Source: Gonium pectorale
Taxonomy: Eukaryota > Chlorophyta > Chlorophyceae > Chlamydomonadales > Volvocaceae
Assembly (NCBI GenBank): GCA_001584585.1
Contig: LSYV01000004.1
Location: forward strand, 1,649,346 to 1,697,335
Direction: 5' to 3'
DNA length: 47,990 nucleotides
Below, one piece after another: positions 1 to 12,300 of this stretch; position 1 is the stretch's first letter, and every line of letters starts with the position of its first letter. The notes under the pieces were generated by a model. It had not been told where the DNA came from. It searched no databases and saw only the letters and a list, made by a program, of their open reading frames with translations. The position numbers and the translations under genes were made by a program.

Positions 1-50
1 GCAGGGCGCCGAGTACAGGGCATGCATGGCGGGCGAGGTATACGAGCAGA
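1..50 (+). repeat. Dispersed repeat, copy A (cut by window edge)
   Basis: The first 24 bases are an exact reverse complement of 17937-17960. After a 4-base CATG insertion here, the match continues with scattered mismatches to about base 50 (partner 17911-17936). This strand can read Q-G-A-E-Y-R-A, and the partner reads the same peptide on its minus strand. It could be the edge of a mobile-element fragment or a shared protein motif. The left part lies outside the window. Confidence 0.6.
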
Positions 51-528
51 CCGCCCCCCCCGGTGTGTTACCAGAATAGTTACCTGACTATAAGTAGAGG
101 GTCCGGCAAGCGGTCGACGAAAGGGCATAACATGTTGACACCTGCATCAAGCGGGAATCTGCCAGCCGCAAAGCCCGGCTTCACGGAGCCGATCTGCCAC
201 ACGATACGATCGTGTGGTATGGAGGAGGACTCGCCAATGAATACCCCAACGCGCCGAAAACAGCCCTCGAGCATCACGTCTCAGGGGCTAATGCGCCAAA
301 TCCACACACGCGGATGCCATCATATGCAAAGTGCACTATGCAAAACATGAGCAGTGCTTATTAAGGTGCCGCCTCCTTCGACCGTGCTACTGCGGTGTAG
401 CAGGGCGTGCGTTCAACCCGCCCTCGCGGTGGACCCGTCACACAAACTAACACGACATGAGTCATGATGTATCCTTAAGCAACGCCACTCCCTGACCCTT
501 TGGTCCCCATCGGCGTTCGTTGCCCGCC
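51..528. other. Intergenic, downstream of PPCS
   Basis: No convincing coding frame. The open frames here are short and have no family resemblance. It probably holds the 3' untranslated region of the minus-strand PPCS gene near its right end. No TTACA (minus-strand TGTAA) motif is visible in it. Confidence 0.5.
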
Positions 529-2973
529 CTACACGCCCGTGCTTCGAGCCTGGAATGCCCGGTGCCGAGTCGCCACCTCGCCCACCAACAACCTCTCAAT
601 ATCGGGCTCGTCGTTTGGCCGCCGCAGCTCCACCACGTTAAGCGCAACCGCCGCGCCGCCATCCGCCGCCTCTGCTCCGTAGCCCTTTGTCCCGATGGGC
701 CCGCCACCGCCTCCTGTAAGCACAGTCTCGGCTGCGGACTGCCCCTGGGCCGACGCTCCATCCCGCCCGGCAGCTGCTGCCCTGGCCGGCTCCACCAGCG
801 TTACCACATCCTTGCGGTTGTGCAGCAAGTTGGCGACCACCAGGTGCACGCCGTAGCGCTGGAGGGCCGTGCTGGCCTGCAATACAGCAAACAGTGCCCA
901 TTGGAAGGGGCGTACGTGCGAAGCTGGGGAAGCAGCGGGCAACGAGCCAGGAACGCAGCGTGTGCAAGCTAATAATGCGAGGTTCACAACGGTTTAAGGT
1001 CAGCGCGCGAGAGCGGGAGCGTTGCGACAGGGGGAGGAACTTAAGCCCAAGGTTTGGGAAACAGCCGGTGTTGCATGAGTTGGCAAGCAGCAAGCACTGG
1101 GAGATTCTGTACGATGGGCAAGGGCTAGAACGGGAATGTACGGCACCTTGTACACGAGGATGCGCTGGTCGGTCTCCAGCTTGAAGCTGACCACGAAAGC
1201 CTTGGGAGCCCACTCGTGTACTAGGACGCCCAGCATCTTGGGGACCTGCAATGGAAACCGCATGCCACGGCACACAAGTCATCTACACGCACTACGGAGT
1301 ACAGACGCGGTTGAGGTGGCGCGAGTGCCCGTCACGCGGACAAACGTGAGCGCGCAGGCCGTACTCAGTAGATGCCCTCACCTTTTGCAGATGGAGCGTC
1401 AGGGGACCATTGGAGCTTTGGATTTTGTGCTCCTCCTGAGGAATTGGTTATATACGCACGTAGATAAGGCAAGGAACTAGCGAGCGGCTGTTGCAATCGG
1501 CAGAACTAACAAACACGTTAAGTTCAATGGTATGGAGCCGGTCCCTAGAGATCAGGCTTTCCAGTCTACGCTACAGCTATTTGTGGTGACGGCGCCATGG
1601 CGCTTCCGTGGCGCTTCCGTAAAGGCGTACCAGTTTGCTCCAGGGGACGTAAAAGTCGCTCACTGCGGCGGCCAGGTAGAAGACGACCCGGGAGCCCAGG
1701 GGCTGCAACAGGCCCGCGATCAACCGGAGATACTGCAGCGAGGACGCAAGAGCAAGATGGCCAGTAGCACTGCCGTTCAAGTGCTTGCAGCACTGCTCGC
1801 AGCAGACGCTACATGCAAAGCTCACCAGTATCCTGGCAGACGGGTGGGGTACTGTCCGTATCAGGTCTTTGGCGAAAAAGGTTTTCCTGTCGTCCCGTCA
1901 CCCCTGACTCCAAAGGCGACCGCACGACCCGCTGCTAGGTGCCCCTCTGATCTTCTTGGCCGCGTTCACAGCGTTGCCCCACGGCCCTGCCACTACACAG
2001 AGGCGCAGCGCCCGCCAACAGGTATGCTAACAGTAGGCGGACTTCAGCACCCACCGTGAGGTACTCAAAGATGCTCTCGTACTTAATAGTCAACAGGGTG
2101 TCCGCCTCCCTGCACGCCCGCCGCGCTCGCAGCACGCGCGCCACCGCCGCTGCGTGTTCCGGCCGCACGCCCACCGCCTCCGCCGACGCGGCTCCGGTCC
2201 CCGCGGCCTCGTCTCCCGGCGAGCCATGCGCTTGGCTGCTGCTGCAGCTCGTTATCTCACAGTCCGGATCAGACGCCGGCCCCGAGGAGAGGCAGGCGAT
2301 GCGGTCCACCAGCTCGGGTGGGTCGCAGGAGGGAAGCAAGTGGGCGAAGGGCTGCAGCGAGCCGGTCCGTGTGAGGAAGATGACCGCATAGCCCGCCTGC
2401 GGGCGCATTTGGGTTTCGGTGCAGAGTTGGATAAACACGGAGGCCACGGGATACTGTTCCACAGCATGTGACAAGTGGGCTGTGGGATTGCCCCTTCCGC
2501 ACCCCCGTATAGGCCCAGCAGGCGATGGTACGCGCGGAGGGACTCAGCACCCTTCATACCAACAGGCAAGCGATAGCCAAGTGTCATTGGAAACATCACC
2601 GGAGGGCCCTGCATGATCTTCCACCCCGTTCATGTTCGTGCAGCTCGAGTGAACAAACGCCCGAGAGGGCGGCCGCGCTCGCCTAGGATCACACCTCCAG
2701 AAAGCGCTCCGTTGACAGCGCCCCGCGCGTCCCGGCGCTGAAGTTGTCGATAAACCTGACGCAGCGGCGCTCCAAGGGCACTGTCGTCCCTCCTGACGTA
2801 ACAACCACGACAGGACGTCCCGCGACGTTGCCGCCGCCCGTATGCTTGGCGATGAACGCGGCGACGTCGTCGGCAACGGCTTCGCCTGAGACGGGGCTGT
2901 CCGCGAGGAACTCTCGAACGGTAGCCTCGCCAGAGGCGTCCGTCGCCTCTGGCACTTCCGCCGGCGGGGCCAT
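529..2973 (-). CDS. PPCS: Phosphopantothenate-cysteine ligase (eukaryotic CoaB/PPCS)
   Basis: Ligates 4'-phosphopantothenate to cysteine, the second step of coenzyme A synthesis; eukaryotic enzymes use ATP or CTP. Model: complement(join(529..876,1147..1245,1382..1435,1631..1732,2055..2396,2695..2973)), 407 aa, all six exons in phase 0 with GT-AG introns. Visible family blocks: [12 protein letters not shown] (residues 59-70), DNFSAGTRG (77-84), [13 protein letters not shown] across the exon 2/3 junction, [14 protein letters not shown] (225-238), [12 protein letters not shown] (242-253), [16 protein letters not shown] (270-285), [10 protein letters not shown] (305-314). The length exceeds the usual ~310 aa because of low-complexity inserts in exon 2 (about 120-185) and in the last exon (about 322-365). 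The ATG at 2973 opens the only frame carrying the family N-terminus. It is divergent from the coiled-coil gene. No transit peptide is obvious, so it is probably cytosolic. Confidence 0.93.
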
Positions 2974-3345
2974 AAGCTACAATACGCGATCGCCCCAACC
3001 ACAGACGCCGAGCAAGTAGCCCCCGGGAGAGCGCAGAAAAGGCACGATGTGGAACAATCGTCGCGAAACAAGGGAACTACCCAAAAAGCTGTGATGCGGT
3101 CCCGAGCACTGTTGCCGACGCCAACGATGACGCCCTGAGACCCTGGGAGCAACTCCAGAGAAAGGTCCAGCCCAACCAACTCCAGTACATCACTAACCGC
3201 TTTCGTCTTCTTGCGCCAAGCGTCCCTACCTCATACCTCTTATAGCGAGCACGATGTGGCCAGGCTGAATCCACCATGGGGCGGAAGCTTGAATTTCTTA
3301 TTCGTGCAAAAATGACATAGCTCCGCGTTCACTGAATATAAGACC
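2974..3345. promoter_or_regulatory. Divergent promoter region, PPCS / coiled-coil gene
   Basis: 372 bp separate the start codons of PPCS (minus) and the coiled-coil gene (plus), so both promoters and both 5' leaders must fit here. Composition is less GC-rich toward the right end. I see no clear TATA box or conserved element. Sharing of control between the two genes is inference from geometry only. Confidence 0.5.
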
Positions 3346-6300
3346 ATGGAGGGCTTGCTTGAGAGCCTCGTCCAACAGCAGCAGTTGGCTGGCTCTGGGG
3401 CGGAGGGCAGTCAACGCGACCTGTTAGCTGCTGCGACAGCATTCTTCAAATGGCGGCAGGCTGCATTGAAGGTTTGTCGAGCTTGCGCTAGAGTCAAGGT
3501 CCCGGCAGAACACATGTTGACCGACGCCGTGGTGGGGAACGGCCCATATCGCGGCGCAGGCCAATTTCCGGCGGGAACTGGAGGGGATTCTAGAGGGGGT
3601 GGCTCAGGAGGAAGAGGCGTCGGAGCTGCTGCAGAAGCAGCTGCAGAAGACGCACGAGAGGTGCGTCGGTGGCCCCCTAAGGCCTTTGCTGGAAGCCGTT
3701 CTAGGACGCCCATGGCGCCTGTGTGCCCCCTTATGCCATATCGTGTGGCAAGGATGGCCTACTGGCATGCCATGCCCACCCCACCTATCACTGCCTGCCT
3801 TCAACCATCTCCATCCAGGCTGGAAGAAACCACGCAGGCGCTTGCCAAGGCCACATCGGACCATCGGATGGCCCTTGTGCATAATGATCAGCTGCGTGTG
3901 CAGAATGATGAGCTCTTCAAAGCGTTGGAGGCTGCGGAGGGGGCATCCAGGTAAGCGGGGCATAGGTGGCCAACACTGGTAGGCCAGCCGTCGCACCAAC
4001 CAGTAACGAGAGTACGTCAATGGGCTGTGCGCAGGACGCATGCCGAGCAGGCCCGGGCCGCCACCATTATGCACCAAGAGGAGGTCCGGCGCCGCCAGGT
4101 CAGTGGTCTTTGAACCTGAAGAGCCGATGTCCCAGCGGTCGTGCCCTCGTGTCCTATAAAGGAGAAATCTGCATCTGTACTATCTTGCCTTCCTGCTTCA
4201 GAACGCGTGGCCAGTCACGGCACTCGCGAAGTACGTGGTTGATGCTGTCTACCCCAGCGTTGCCCTGACTGCATGAGTAGTGCCGTACCTCCCTTCACAG
4301 GACGAATCTAAGCGCTCGGCGTTGGAGCTGGAGTCTTTGCAGGAGCAGTACCAGGCGCTCCTCACGCAGCAGCAATCCCTGCTGGACTCGCTGGCGCAGC
4401 GCGACAGAGAGGTGGATTGCGGGCAGTATTGGTGCACGGCTTCCGACGCTCAATGCCCGTGCTGCAAGGGTTGTGTGGGTATGTTTGCACGGGGGGCACG
4501 ATGCGCAATGCTACGCGCAATCGTTACACGCATCCTTACAGAGCATGAACGGGAGCACTTCTGTGTGCAACGTGCAGGTGGCCGAAGCGAGTCAAGAGGC
4601 GCTACACCACAAGCGGAACGCAGCACGGCTACAGGTGCGGCGTGCTAAGGTGCAGGGATAGCCGTCAATGTGAGGGGGATAACCGTTCGGTGCAGAGAGA
4701 GCGTGTTCTAACCCATCAGGCTGTAAATTCATTCCGCAGCGGCATTGCTTGATCTTATTGACGGGAGCAATCAATAAAGCTGGCGCGTCACTGCTTTTGG
4801 TGCCCTGAGTTCAGGAGGATGTTGAGAGGCTGGAAGCCATAGCTCGGGCAACCGGCGAGCGTGCCGCTGCTGCGGAAGCGCAGGCAGCGGCCCGGAACGA
4901 CACTATCTCCAAGCTGTATGCGGAGCTCAGCGGCTTGCGGGAGAGGTACCACGCGGAGCTTTCGGAGCTCAAAGTAAGTCGTCGTCCCTAGCAAATGAGT
5001 CCGACGGTGCAGCAGGTAGCACTGTTGGTGGAGGACGCTTGCCGTGAGCGTTTCTCTGTATCGCAACGCTACGGCGGTTTCATGCCATTCAAGTCACCCG
5101 TGCTGGACAATGCAACTGCAGGCTGCCAGGGTGTCTGCTGCAGAGACGCAGCGGATGCGCGAACGGATGGACAGCTTGCAGGCAAGCAACGACTCACTGG
5201 TGGCGGCAAGGTGTGTACAAGAGCTCACTGCGGGTTCTGCGGAAAGCCCTCCAAGCGCCGGGCCCGTGTGATGCTGGAGAGCTTCTGCACTGGCACACAT
5301 GCACTGTGCTAGATTCAAGTATCTTGTTATGTACCGCCGTCGGAGGTTTTGCCGTAATTGCGTACTGAGAATATGCTGAAACCCGCCAGGGAAGAACTCC
5401 GCGCCTCGCTGGAGGGCGTCATGGCAAAGCTGGCTGCCTCAGACCAGCGCCTCAAACGCCAAGCAGCGGCAGCCGTCTTGCGAGACTCAATCATTGACGT
5501 AGGTGGGGATGGCGAGGTGCTCAGATCCGAAGGACAGTCCATGCAGCTTGCCCATCTGGCATCTTGCCTTGAATGCGCTTTGTCTTCTAAACGAGGGCTA
5601 CCATCCAGGAACGCCGGTTTGTAGGACATGTTGGCTAATGATGATGCCATGTGCTCCTCTGGGATGTATGTGTGTGTGCTCCTGCTCCCTGCAGACCGTT
5701 ACCAGCATCGGCCGCGAGCTGGTAAAGGACGGCGACGAGTCACACGTCCTGCAGGTGAGGGTACAGCGCTGAAGTGCTCCCTTGCCATCATTGCCTTCCG
5801 CTATCCCCTTTAAGCCATCCGAATTTTGCAGTTCCAACAGTGTTCCAAGTCTGCTATGTCTCCCCTGTACAGGCCATCACGCGTCTGTCCAGTGAGCTTG
5901 ATCTGGCGCTGGCGAACAACGCGGATCTTGCGGAGCGGCTCACATCCTCGGACGCAATCATCGCGCAACAGGAGGGACAAATTAGGTAAACTCTTGGGTG
6001 CGCTGTGTCCGAGGCATCCATCTTGCTCGCGTGAACAAGGTGGCCGCGTGCTTTTGTCCTTATCACTACGGTGCAGCTCTGGGACGGGTGCCAGTCCCAT
6101 GATCCTTTGGACACTTCCCTCCAGCAGACTACTCATGCCCCTTTGTAAGCCTGGGTGTCTGATGACTCTTCTCCCGTGCATTTCCCTTGACCCCAGGCGC
6201 CTCACTGAGGAGCTGGCGGCGCTGGACTCACAGTTGCGTGAGGCGCGCGAGCACCGCGACGCGCAGCACCGCCTCAGCGCTGAGCTAGCGGCGGAGCTGC

Positions 6301-9300
6301 AGCGGCTGGCGGCAGAGTCCGCCCTGGGGCCCATCATGGTGCTGGACAAGGACGGCCATGTGAGGGTTGACAATACGGATTCACGAGTGGCAAAGAAGTA
6401 ACGCTCCTGTTGTTGTTGGGGCAATACATCTGGCACTGCAGTAGACTCCCGGCTACTGCTTGGAGGCCGGCTGCACTTTTAAGGGCTTGATGTAGTTTTG
6501 TTACTACAGGTCCTTCAAATATAGCCTGGTCTTCACTTCATCTTGCTGAAGGAATGCCCTATGCACCCACTGCCGTATGACTGCAGCTAGTGCCACAAGA
6601 GGCACCGCCGCCGCGGTCTCCCTCCGCCACCGCGCCAGCGACCTCCCAGCTGGAGGCGCAGTCCACGGCTGTGCGCGTTATCCTGGCGGACAAGGCATTC
6701 GGCCTGGGTGCCCTGTGCCAGGCCATTTCCAAGGAGCCTGGTTCGGTGCAGGTGCGGCTCTGCACGCCGGGCGGTAATGTGATTTGGTTTGGCCCGCACT
6801 GGCCACCATATTACATGATGGACTGCATATTCCATGCCGTTGAGCGGGAGCTGCCTAACGGCACTTCAGCTCACCCAACGTTGCGCTCTGTCGTTTGGCC
6901 GCAGTCCGTCCGCGCTCAACTCGGCGAGTGCCGCGCTCTGACCGAGTCATTGCGGGTGGAGGTGGAGGAAGTCGGAGCGCTGCTGGCTGTCAGGCCGTTC
7001 GAGGCGGAGGAGCTATCGCGCAAACTGCCCATACTGCAGGTATTTTCTGGTTTTACAGCTGCGGTGACCGATGCGTGCCGGCCATTACAGCAGCCAACAT
7101 CGCTTCTGGCACTGATTGTTCGTGATGAAACCCTGCAGGACCGCCTGGCAAAGACGGAGACGTGCATGGTGGCCGTGCGGGAGGATCTAATGCTTAAGCA
7201 GGCGAGTACATATAATGGTGAATCGCTTGCCTTGGTTGTAGCGATGAAGGGGAGAACCTGCTGCGATGCAAACGAGGACCCGCGACCCTTGCATTGCGGC
7301 CTGCTGATGCCGACTGCACTGCGATTGCAGGTCCACGCCGTCGGATTGGAGGCGCGCGTGCTAGCCGCGGAGTCCGCTCTTCGCTCCGGCGCTTCCTTGC
7401 TACAGGTGTGGCACCATGTTTTTCGTCCAGGCAAGGCTGCCTTGCGGCGTGTGCTAATGTAGGGCAGTAAGTCGCGTCACGGCACAAGCTCGCTTATGCC
7501 GTGACGTGGCCCGCATCCAACAGGGCTGGAACGGACTCTTGACCGAGGTAGCCGCTGCGGAGGATGGTCGCTTGGAGCCCGATATTCGGCTGGGATTGCG
7601 CGAGGAACTCAAGGTGCGCGCTCTGGAATACATCGGCTTGGGAATGCTGCGTTGCACCCCGGATAGTCAAATACCAGGTTGTGAAGCCCACAGGAGCTTC
7701 AGATAGCTCAATGCCGGATCCGGTTGCTCCAAAAGCGCTCCAGACATTGACAAGCCTGTCGAGTGTTTAGGTTGTAGTGGAGTGTGCACCGACACCATCA
7801 AATCTGTCCTATGTAGACCCGTGAGGACGCACTCCACCGCGCGGTGCTGGACCTAGCAGCTGCCGCCCCGCCACTGCTGAGCGGGGACCCGGGCTACGCA
7901 GCAGCACATGTTGCTCTCCGAGAGGCGGGCAACGCCATGATGGACCTTGCGCTGACGCTGGGCGATAGGTGAGGAGGCGCCTGTGTTTCAGAGGACTTTC
8001 CCGCCTTCTCGAGGTTGCCTACTGGTATTTGCGATTCACCGGATCCTGCCGCTGTCGGGCTCAGCAGGAAACGGCATTGTGCTCTCCCGGTACGCTGCAG
8101 GGTCGTAGACGCCCCGGCCACACGCACGCGGGCCCTGGCGGCCGAGCACTTGTTGCTGCACCGCGCCGAGGTTATCAGTCGCTTCCGGGAGGTGCTGGCA
8201 AAGACGCCAGGCGAGATCGCCGAGATGATTGAGCGGCTGACAGCCATCATTCCCGATGTGCAGGCCATGGGGCCGGCAATTGAGGTGAGTCAGCAGTGCC
8301 TGTGCTACGGAGCGACCACGGCGGGTTGCCTGAGGGGATCACTGTGCGGTATTGAGAGGACTGGTCACCACCACCCGTCAAAGACAAAGCGGCTCCCACG
8401 GTCTTCTACCTCTGCGCCAGTGCAGTGTCCTTGCGAAATGAATGGGCAGTTCGTAGATACCTTGCCTAACCTTGCACCGCAGGAGATGCTCCGTTGTGTG
8501 CAGCACTTCCTGGCCGCGGGCAACGAAGCCACGGTAGACGTGGTCGCGCTTCAGGTGAACAGGGCCGTATCGCGTGGGCTTGATAGTTGTTATTGCATGC
8601 CGTCACGCAGTAGACACGACACAGATACAGGCTCATCTGCTTGATCGGTGGTAAGCGTCTAGAGACGTGCGTTACGTATGCGTGACGGAGTGCAGAAAAC
8701 ATGTCTAAGAGGAGCTAGCCGAGGCATCCTAGCCGCCGACCCAACAAAGTAGCCCCTAGCAACTCCACGCTGTGGCGATGGGCTAGAGATGTGTGCACAT
8801 TGACTGGCAGGAGCGTAAAAGCCCGATGGCAATGTCGTCGTAGGGCGAGGTGCTTATGCTGCGCGGGCTCGTACGCTCTAAGGACATGGCCATCCAGGCG
8901 CTGGAGGCGTGTGGCGTCGGCATACGGTAAGCTTCAAGCTGAAGAGCAGTGTCCCTTGACACAGCAGTCATCCGCACGATGAACGTACGCCCGTGCGTCA
9001 GTGCGACATGTTGCGGGGCGTTCGTGCGTGCTGATGGGAATATGGATTGCCCTGCAATCAGTCCAAGGTAGAGGGTGTGACCACAGATGTGTGACATGGC
9101 AGGACTGGGTCGCCTACCAAGCGTGCCCAGAAGATGGTACCCATCGAGGCTCTGCACGCTGCCGAGAAGGCCCGGGACGTTGCGGCCGGCGAGAAGGCTG
9201 CGCTGCAGACGCGCATGGTGGACCAGCGCGTGCGGCTAGTGGCTGTGCGTCACAGGCTGGTCAACTATATGGCGTCGCTACGCACGGCGTGCGAAACTGC

Positions 9301-12300
9301 AGAAGTGTTCTACAAGTGGCGCACTGCTGTTGCAGTGATCCAGGCACGTGGTTGGATGTGGACACAGGCCTTGGAAGCCAATGGGAAATGGTATCATGCG
9401 CTGCAGTTCCGGTTTTCTGCCTAGCCATGCTTTGCGCGGGCATGGGTAAGGAGATGCCGTCAAATCGCTGCTGCGAGCCATTTGAGACCATTCTGTTATA
9501 TGCCGTAACCGATGTTATCCGACCCCTTGCCCTTTTGCGGTGTTGTAGGCCGAGCGGGCCCACGCAAACATGGTGGCAGCCCAGGAGGAACAGGCGCGCG
9601 TGGAGAAGGAGTGTCGTGAGGCCATAGAACGTATGCAGGTGCGAAACCCGACATCAGACACCATCACACAGCGCATCTACTTTCATTACACAACGGTGTC
9701 ATGCAACCGGTCTTAGACTAACGTCTGCATTACCACCAGGTTGTGTGGTGAGCATATGGGGCGACGGCAAATGCATAACGTGAAACGGTGCGGCTGGCTG
9801 CAGGCTGAGGTGCAGACGATGACCGAGACGCACGCTGCCGAGATAGAGACCATGACGGCCAACCACGTGGCGGAGGTCACGGCCCTCACAACCACCCACG
9901 CAGCGGAGGTGGTGGCAATCCAGACCGCACATGAAGATGAGAGGCGGAGAGCCAGGCTGGCTGCTCTGGAGGTGAGGGATGCATCCCGTGCTGTCGGGCT
10001 GATGGGCGGCTTACTGTAGCACCTGCCTTGGCGTACGGTATCGTAACTGGCAAAAATGGAGCAAATACACTTACGTGTTACTTGACCTGTCGCTTGCAAA
10101 CTTGCAGGCTGCGGAGACAAGGGTTAAGGTCCTTCGGCGCGTGATGAAGGAGAAGGTATGCAGGGCAACTTCTTACGCTCTTAATACTGTTTAGGACGTG
10201 GGCTTCACCTCATTCATTCGTACTGAATCATCGTTCGGCCTTTCTGTTGTCCGCAGACCGCCCGCTGGCGAGAGAACATGGCCCATGCCGTCCTCTTCTT
10301 CTGGCGCTTCCGTGTTCGCCGGCAGGTACGTTAGCCTTTTGCTGTGCAAGGTATGATCGATTTTTAACTTTTGCTTGCCGTTTGGTAGCTGTTCGCGCAT
10401 CATCCGCCGTGACCATAACAGGACCGAGTCCATGCTACTCACCCCTGACCCAGATGGAGGCACGGGAACGATGGCGCGACTTCTCAACGCGGCTGCGTGC
10501 CAACGAGGAGCCGGACAACCCGACGTACCGGGAGATTCTGTACGGCCCTCGCATGACTATCGCCCGCCGCCTAAGGCTGCGGAACCAAGACCCATCAGAC
10601 CTGCGCGCCCCATCAGCCATGACGGGCGCTCAGGTGGCCCGCGCCATCCTCAAGGCGAGTGGCAACTGCGGCAGCATAGATAATCAGCACATGTTATTGC
10701 CTAACTGCAGGACGAAAAGCGCACTAGCATGTACTTCAGGTGTGCTGCATAGCTCTCTCACAGTGTTTGATGCCTCTACCCCTATCCGTTCGTGCCGATC
10801 GTCGTGCAGGCCTGGCGCGGTTGGGCCTACGTAAAGCGCCAGATGCAAAAGGTGCGCTTAGGGCTGCCGCGGGGTTCGGTGACATAGCCGCAAACCTTAC
10901 TCCTCCGTTGTATCGTCCGTATTGAGAGCGTGGGCAATACACGTCCATATACGTAAATACAGCCATGCCACTGCCGCTCCTCCCGGTCGGCAGGTGGACG
11001 CGCTCACGGAGGCCGTGCCCATGTTCATGGAGAACATAGGGGACCGCCGCCGCCTGGAGCGCGCGTGGCTTGCATGGCGCTTGTGGACCGCGGGCGCCAC
11101 CACGGAGCGTGCGCAGCAGGCCATCAACGATTACGAGGCGGCGGCCGCCGAGGCCAACGCCACCAAGGCGGCAGCCGAGTCAGCGGTGGCCAAGATGGAA
11201 GACGAGCTGCAGCAGGAGCACGAGAAGAGCGCGTGAGTGGGTTGCGAATGACCGATGCCGGGTTCACCGTTTGTTCACAGAGTCAATCTCCGAAACCTGG
11301 CGGGTACTCACCCGTGTGGCGTGCATCAAGCTTCTTAATACGTACAGCATCCAATGTATGTCCGCATCCTGTTGCTGTGCTGCAGGGCCCTCGAGGCAGA
11401 GGCAGCTGCGCGAGCCAACCAGCTGGCACAGCTGGGCGTCGACCCCAACGCCCCGTTCGGCATGTCCGCTGCCGACGGCTATGGGCACGACCGTTCGGCG
11501 GTCGCTGCTGAAGGTATATACCTTGGGGTCCCAGAGTCTGAAGCACACCAGTCTGGTTTGGGGTCTTGCCTTTGGATGTGTCACTTTAACGACGCCTGGC
11601 ATTGCCTTTCCCTGCACTGAGAAGCCTCGTCACCCGTGCCTCGCTCTCGTGGCCCAACCTTGCGCAGTCGGCACGCAGTACCTGCCGCATTCCCACACGG
11701 TGCTGACAGCCGGAGCGCAAGCACCGGAGCATATGGCGGCGGCGAACGCGGTCGCCGCTGCGCAGGCTGCTGGCCTGGACGTGACTGTTCAGCCGATCAC
11801 CGGCGCGCTCCAACACCAGGTGTGCCCAACCTTTCGTGTCCTTGGGAACTTGCTGCCCTGGACATTGGGGCATATACCAGTGCTTCACGGTGTTGCTTTA
11901 CGCACCTCGCCTCACCCGGTAATAGTACTGTGAATAACAGATCAAGGGGTGCTTCCGCTGTATCAAGCCGCAACATGTCAACCATCGCTGTCGCCTAGCT
12001 GTTGCGTTCGTTCGCCCGGTTGGTTGCAGGCCGGCAGCGGCCCGGACGGAGCACCGCCTCGGGTAGTCGGCATGCCAGGCGGCTCAATGCCAGGCAACAT
12101 GGTCACGTGGGGCGACCTCACCGGGATCTCCATGCCGCCCGTTGCCGGTCCCAGCCAAGCGGCCATGGATGCGATTGCCCGGCGGCGAAGTGCGCCCGGC
12201 ATCGACGCCTCCCAGGACTTCGGTTTGGACGACGGCGAGGACTATTACGGTGCAGGCGGCCGGTCTTTGTCCGGTGGCCGCATGCCGCCCCCCGGGCGAG

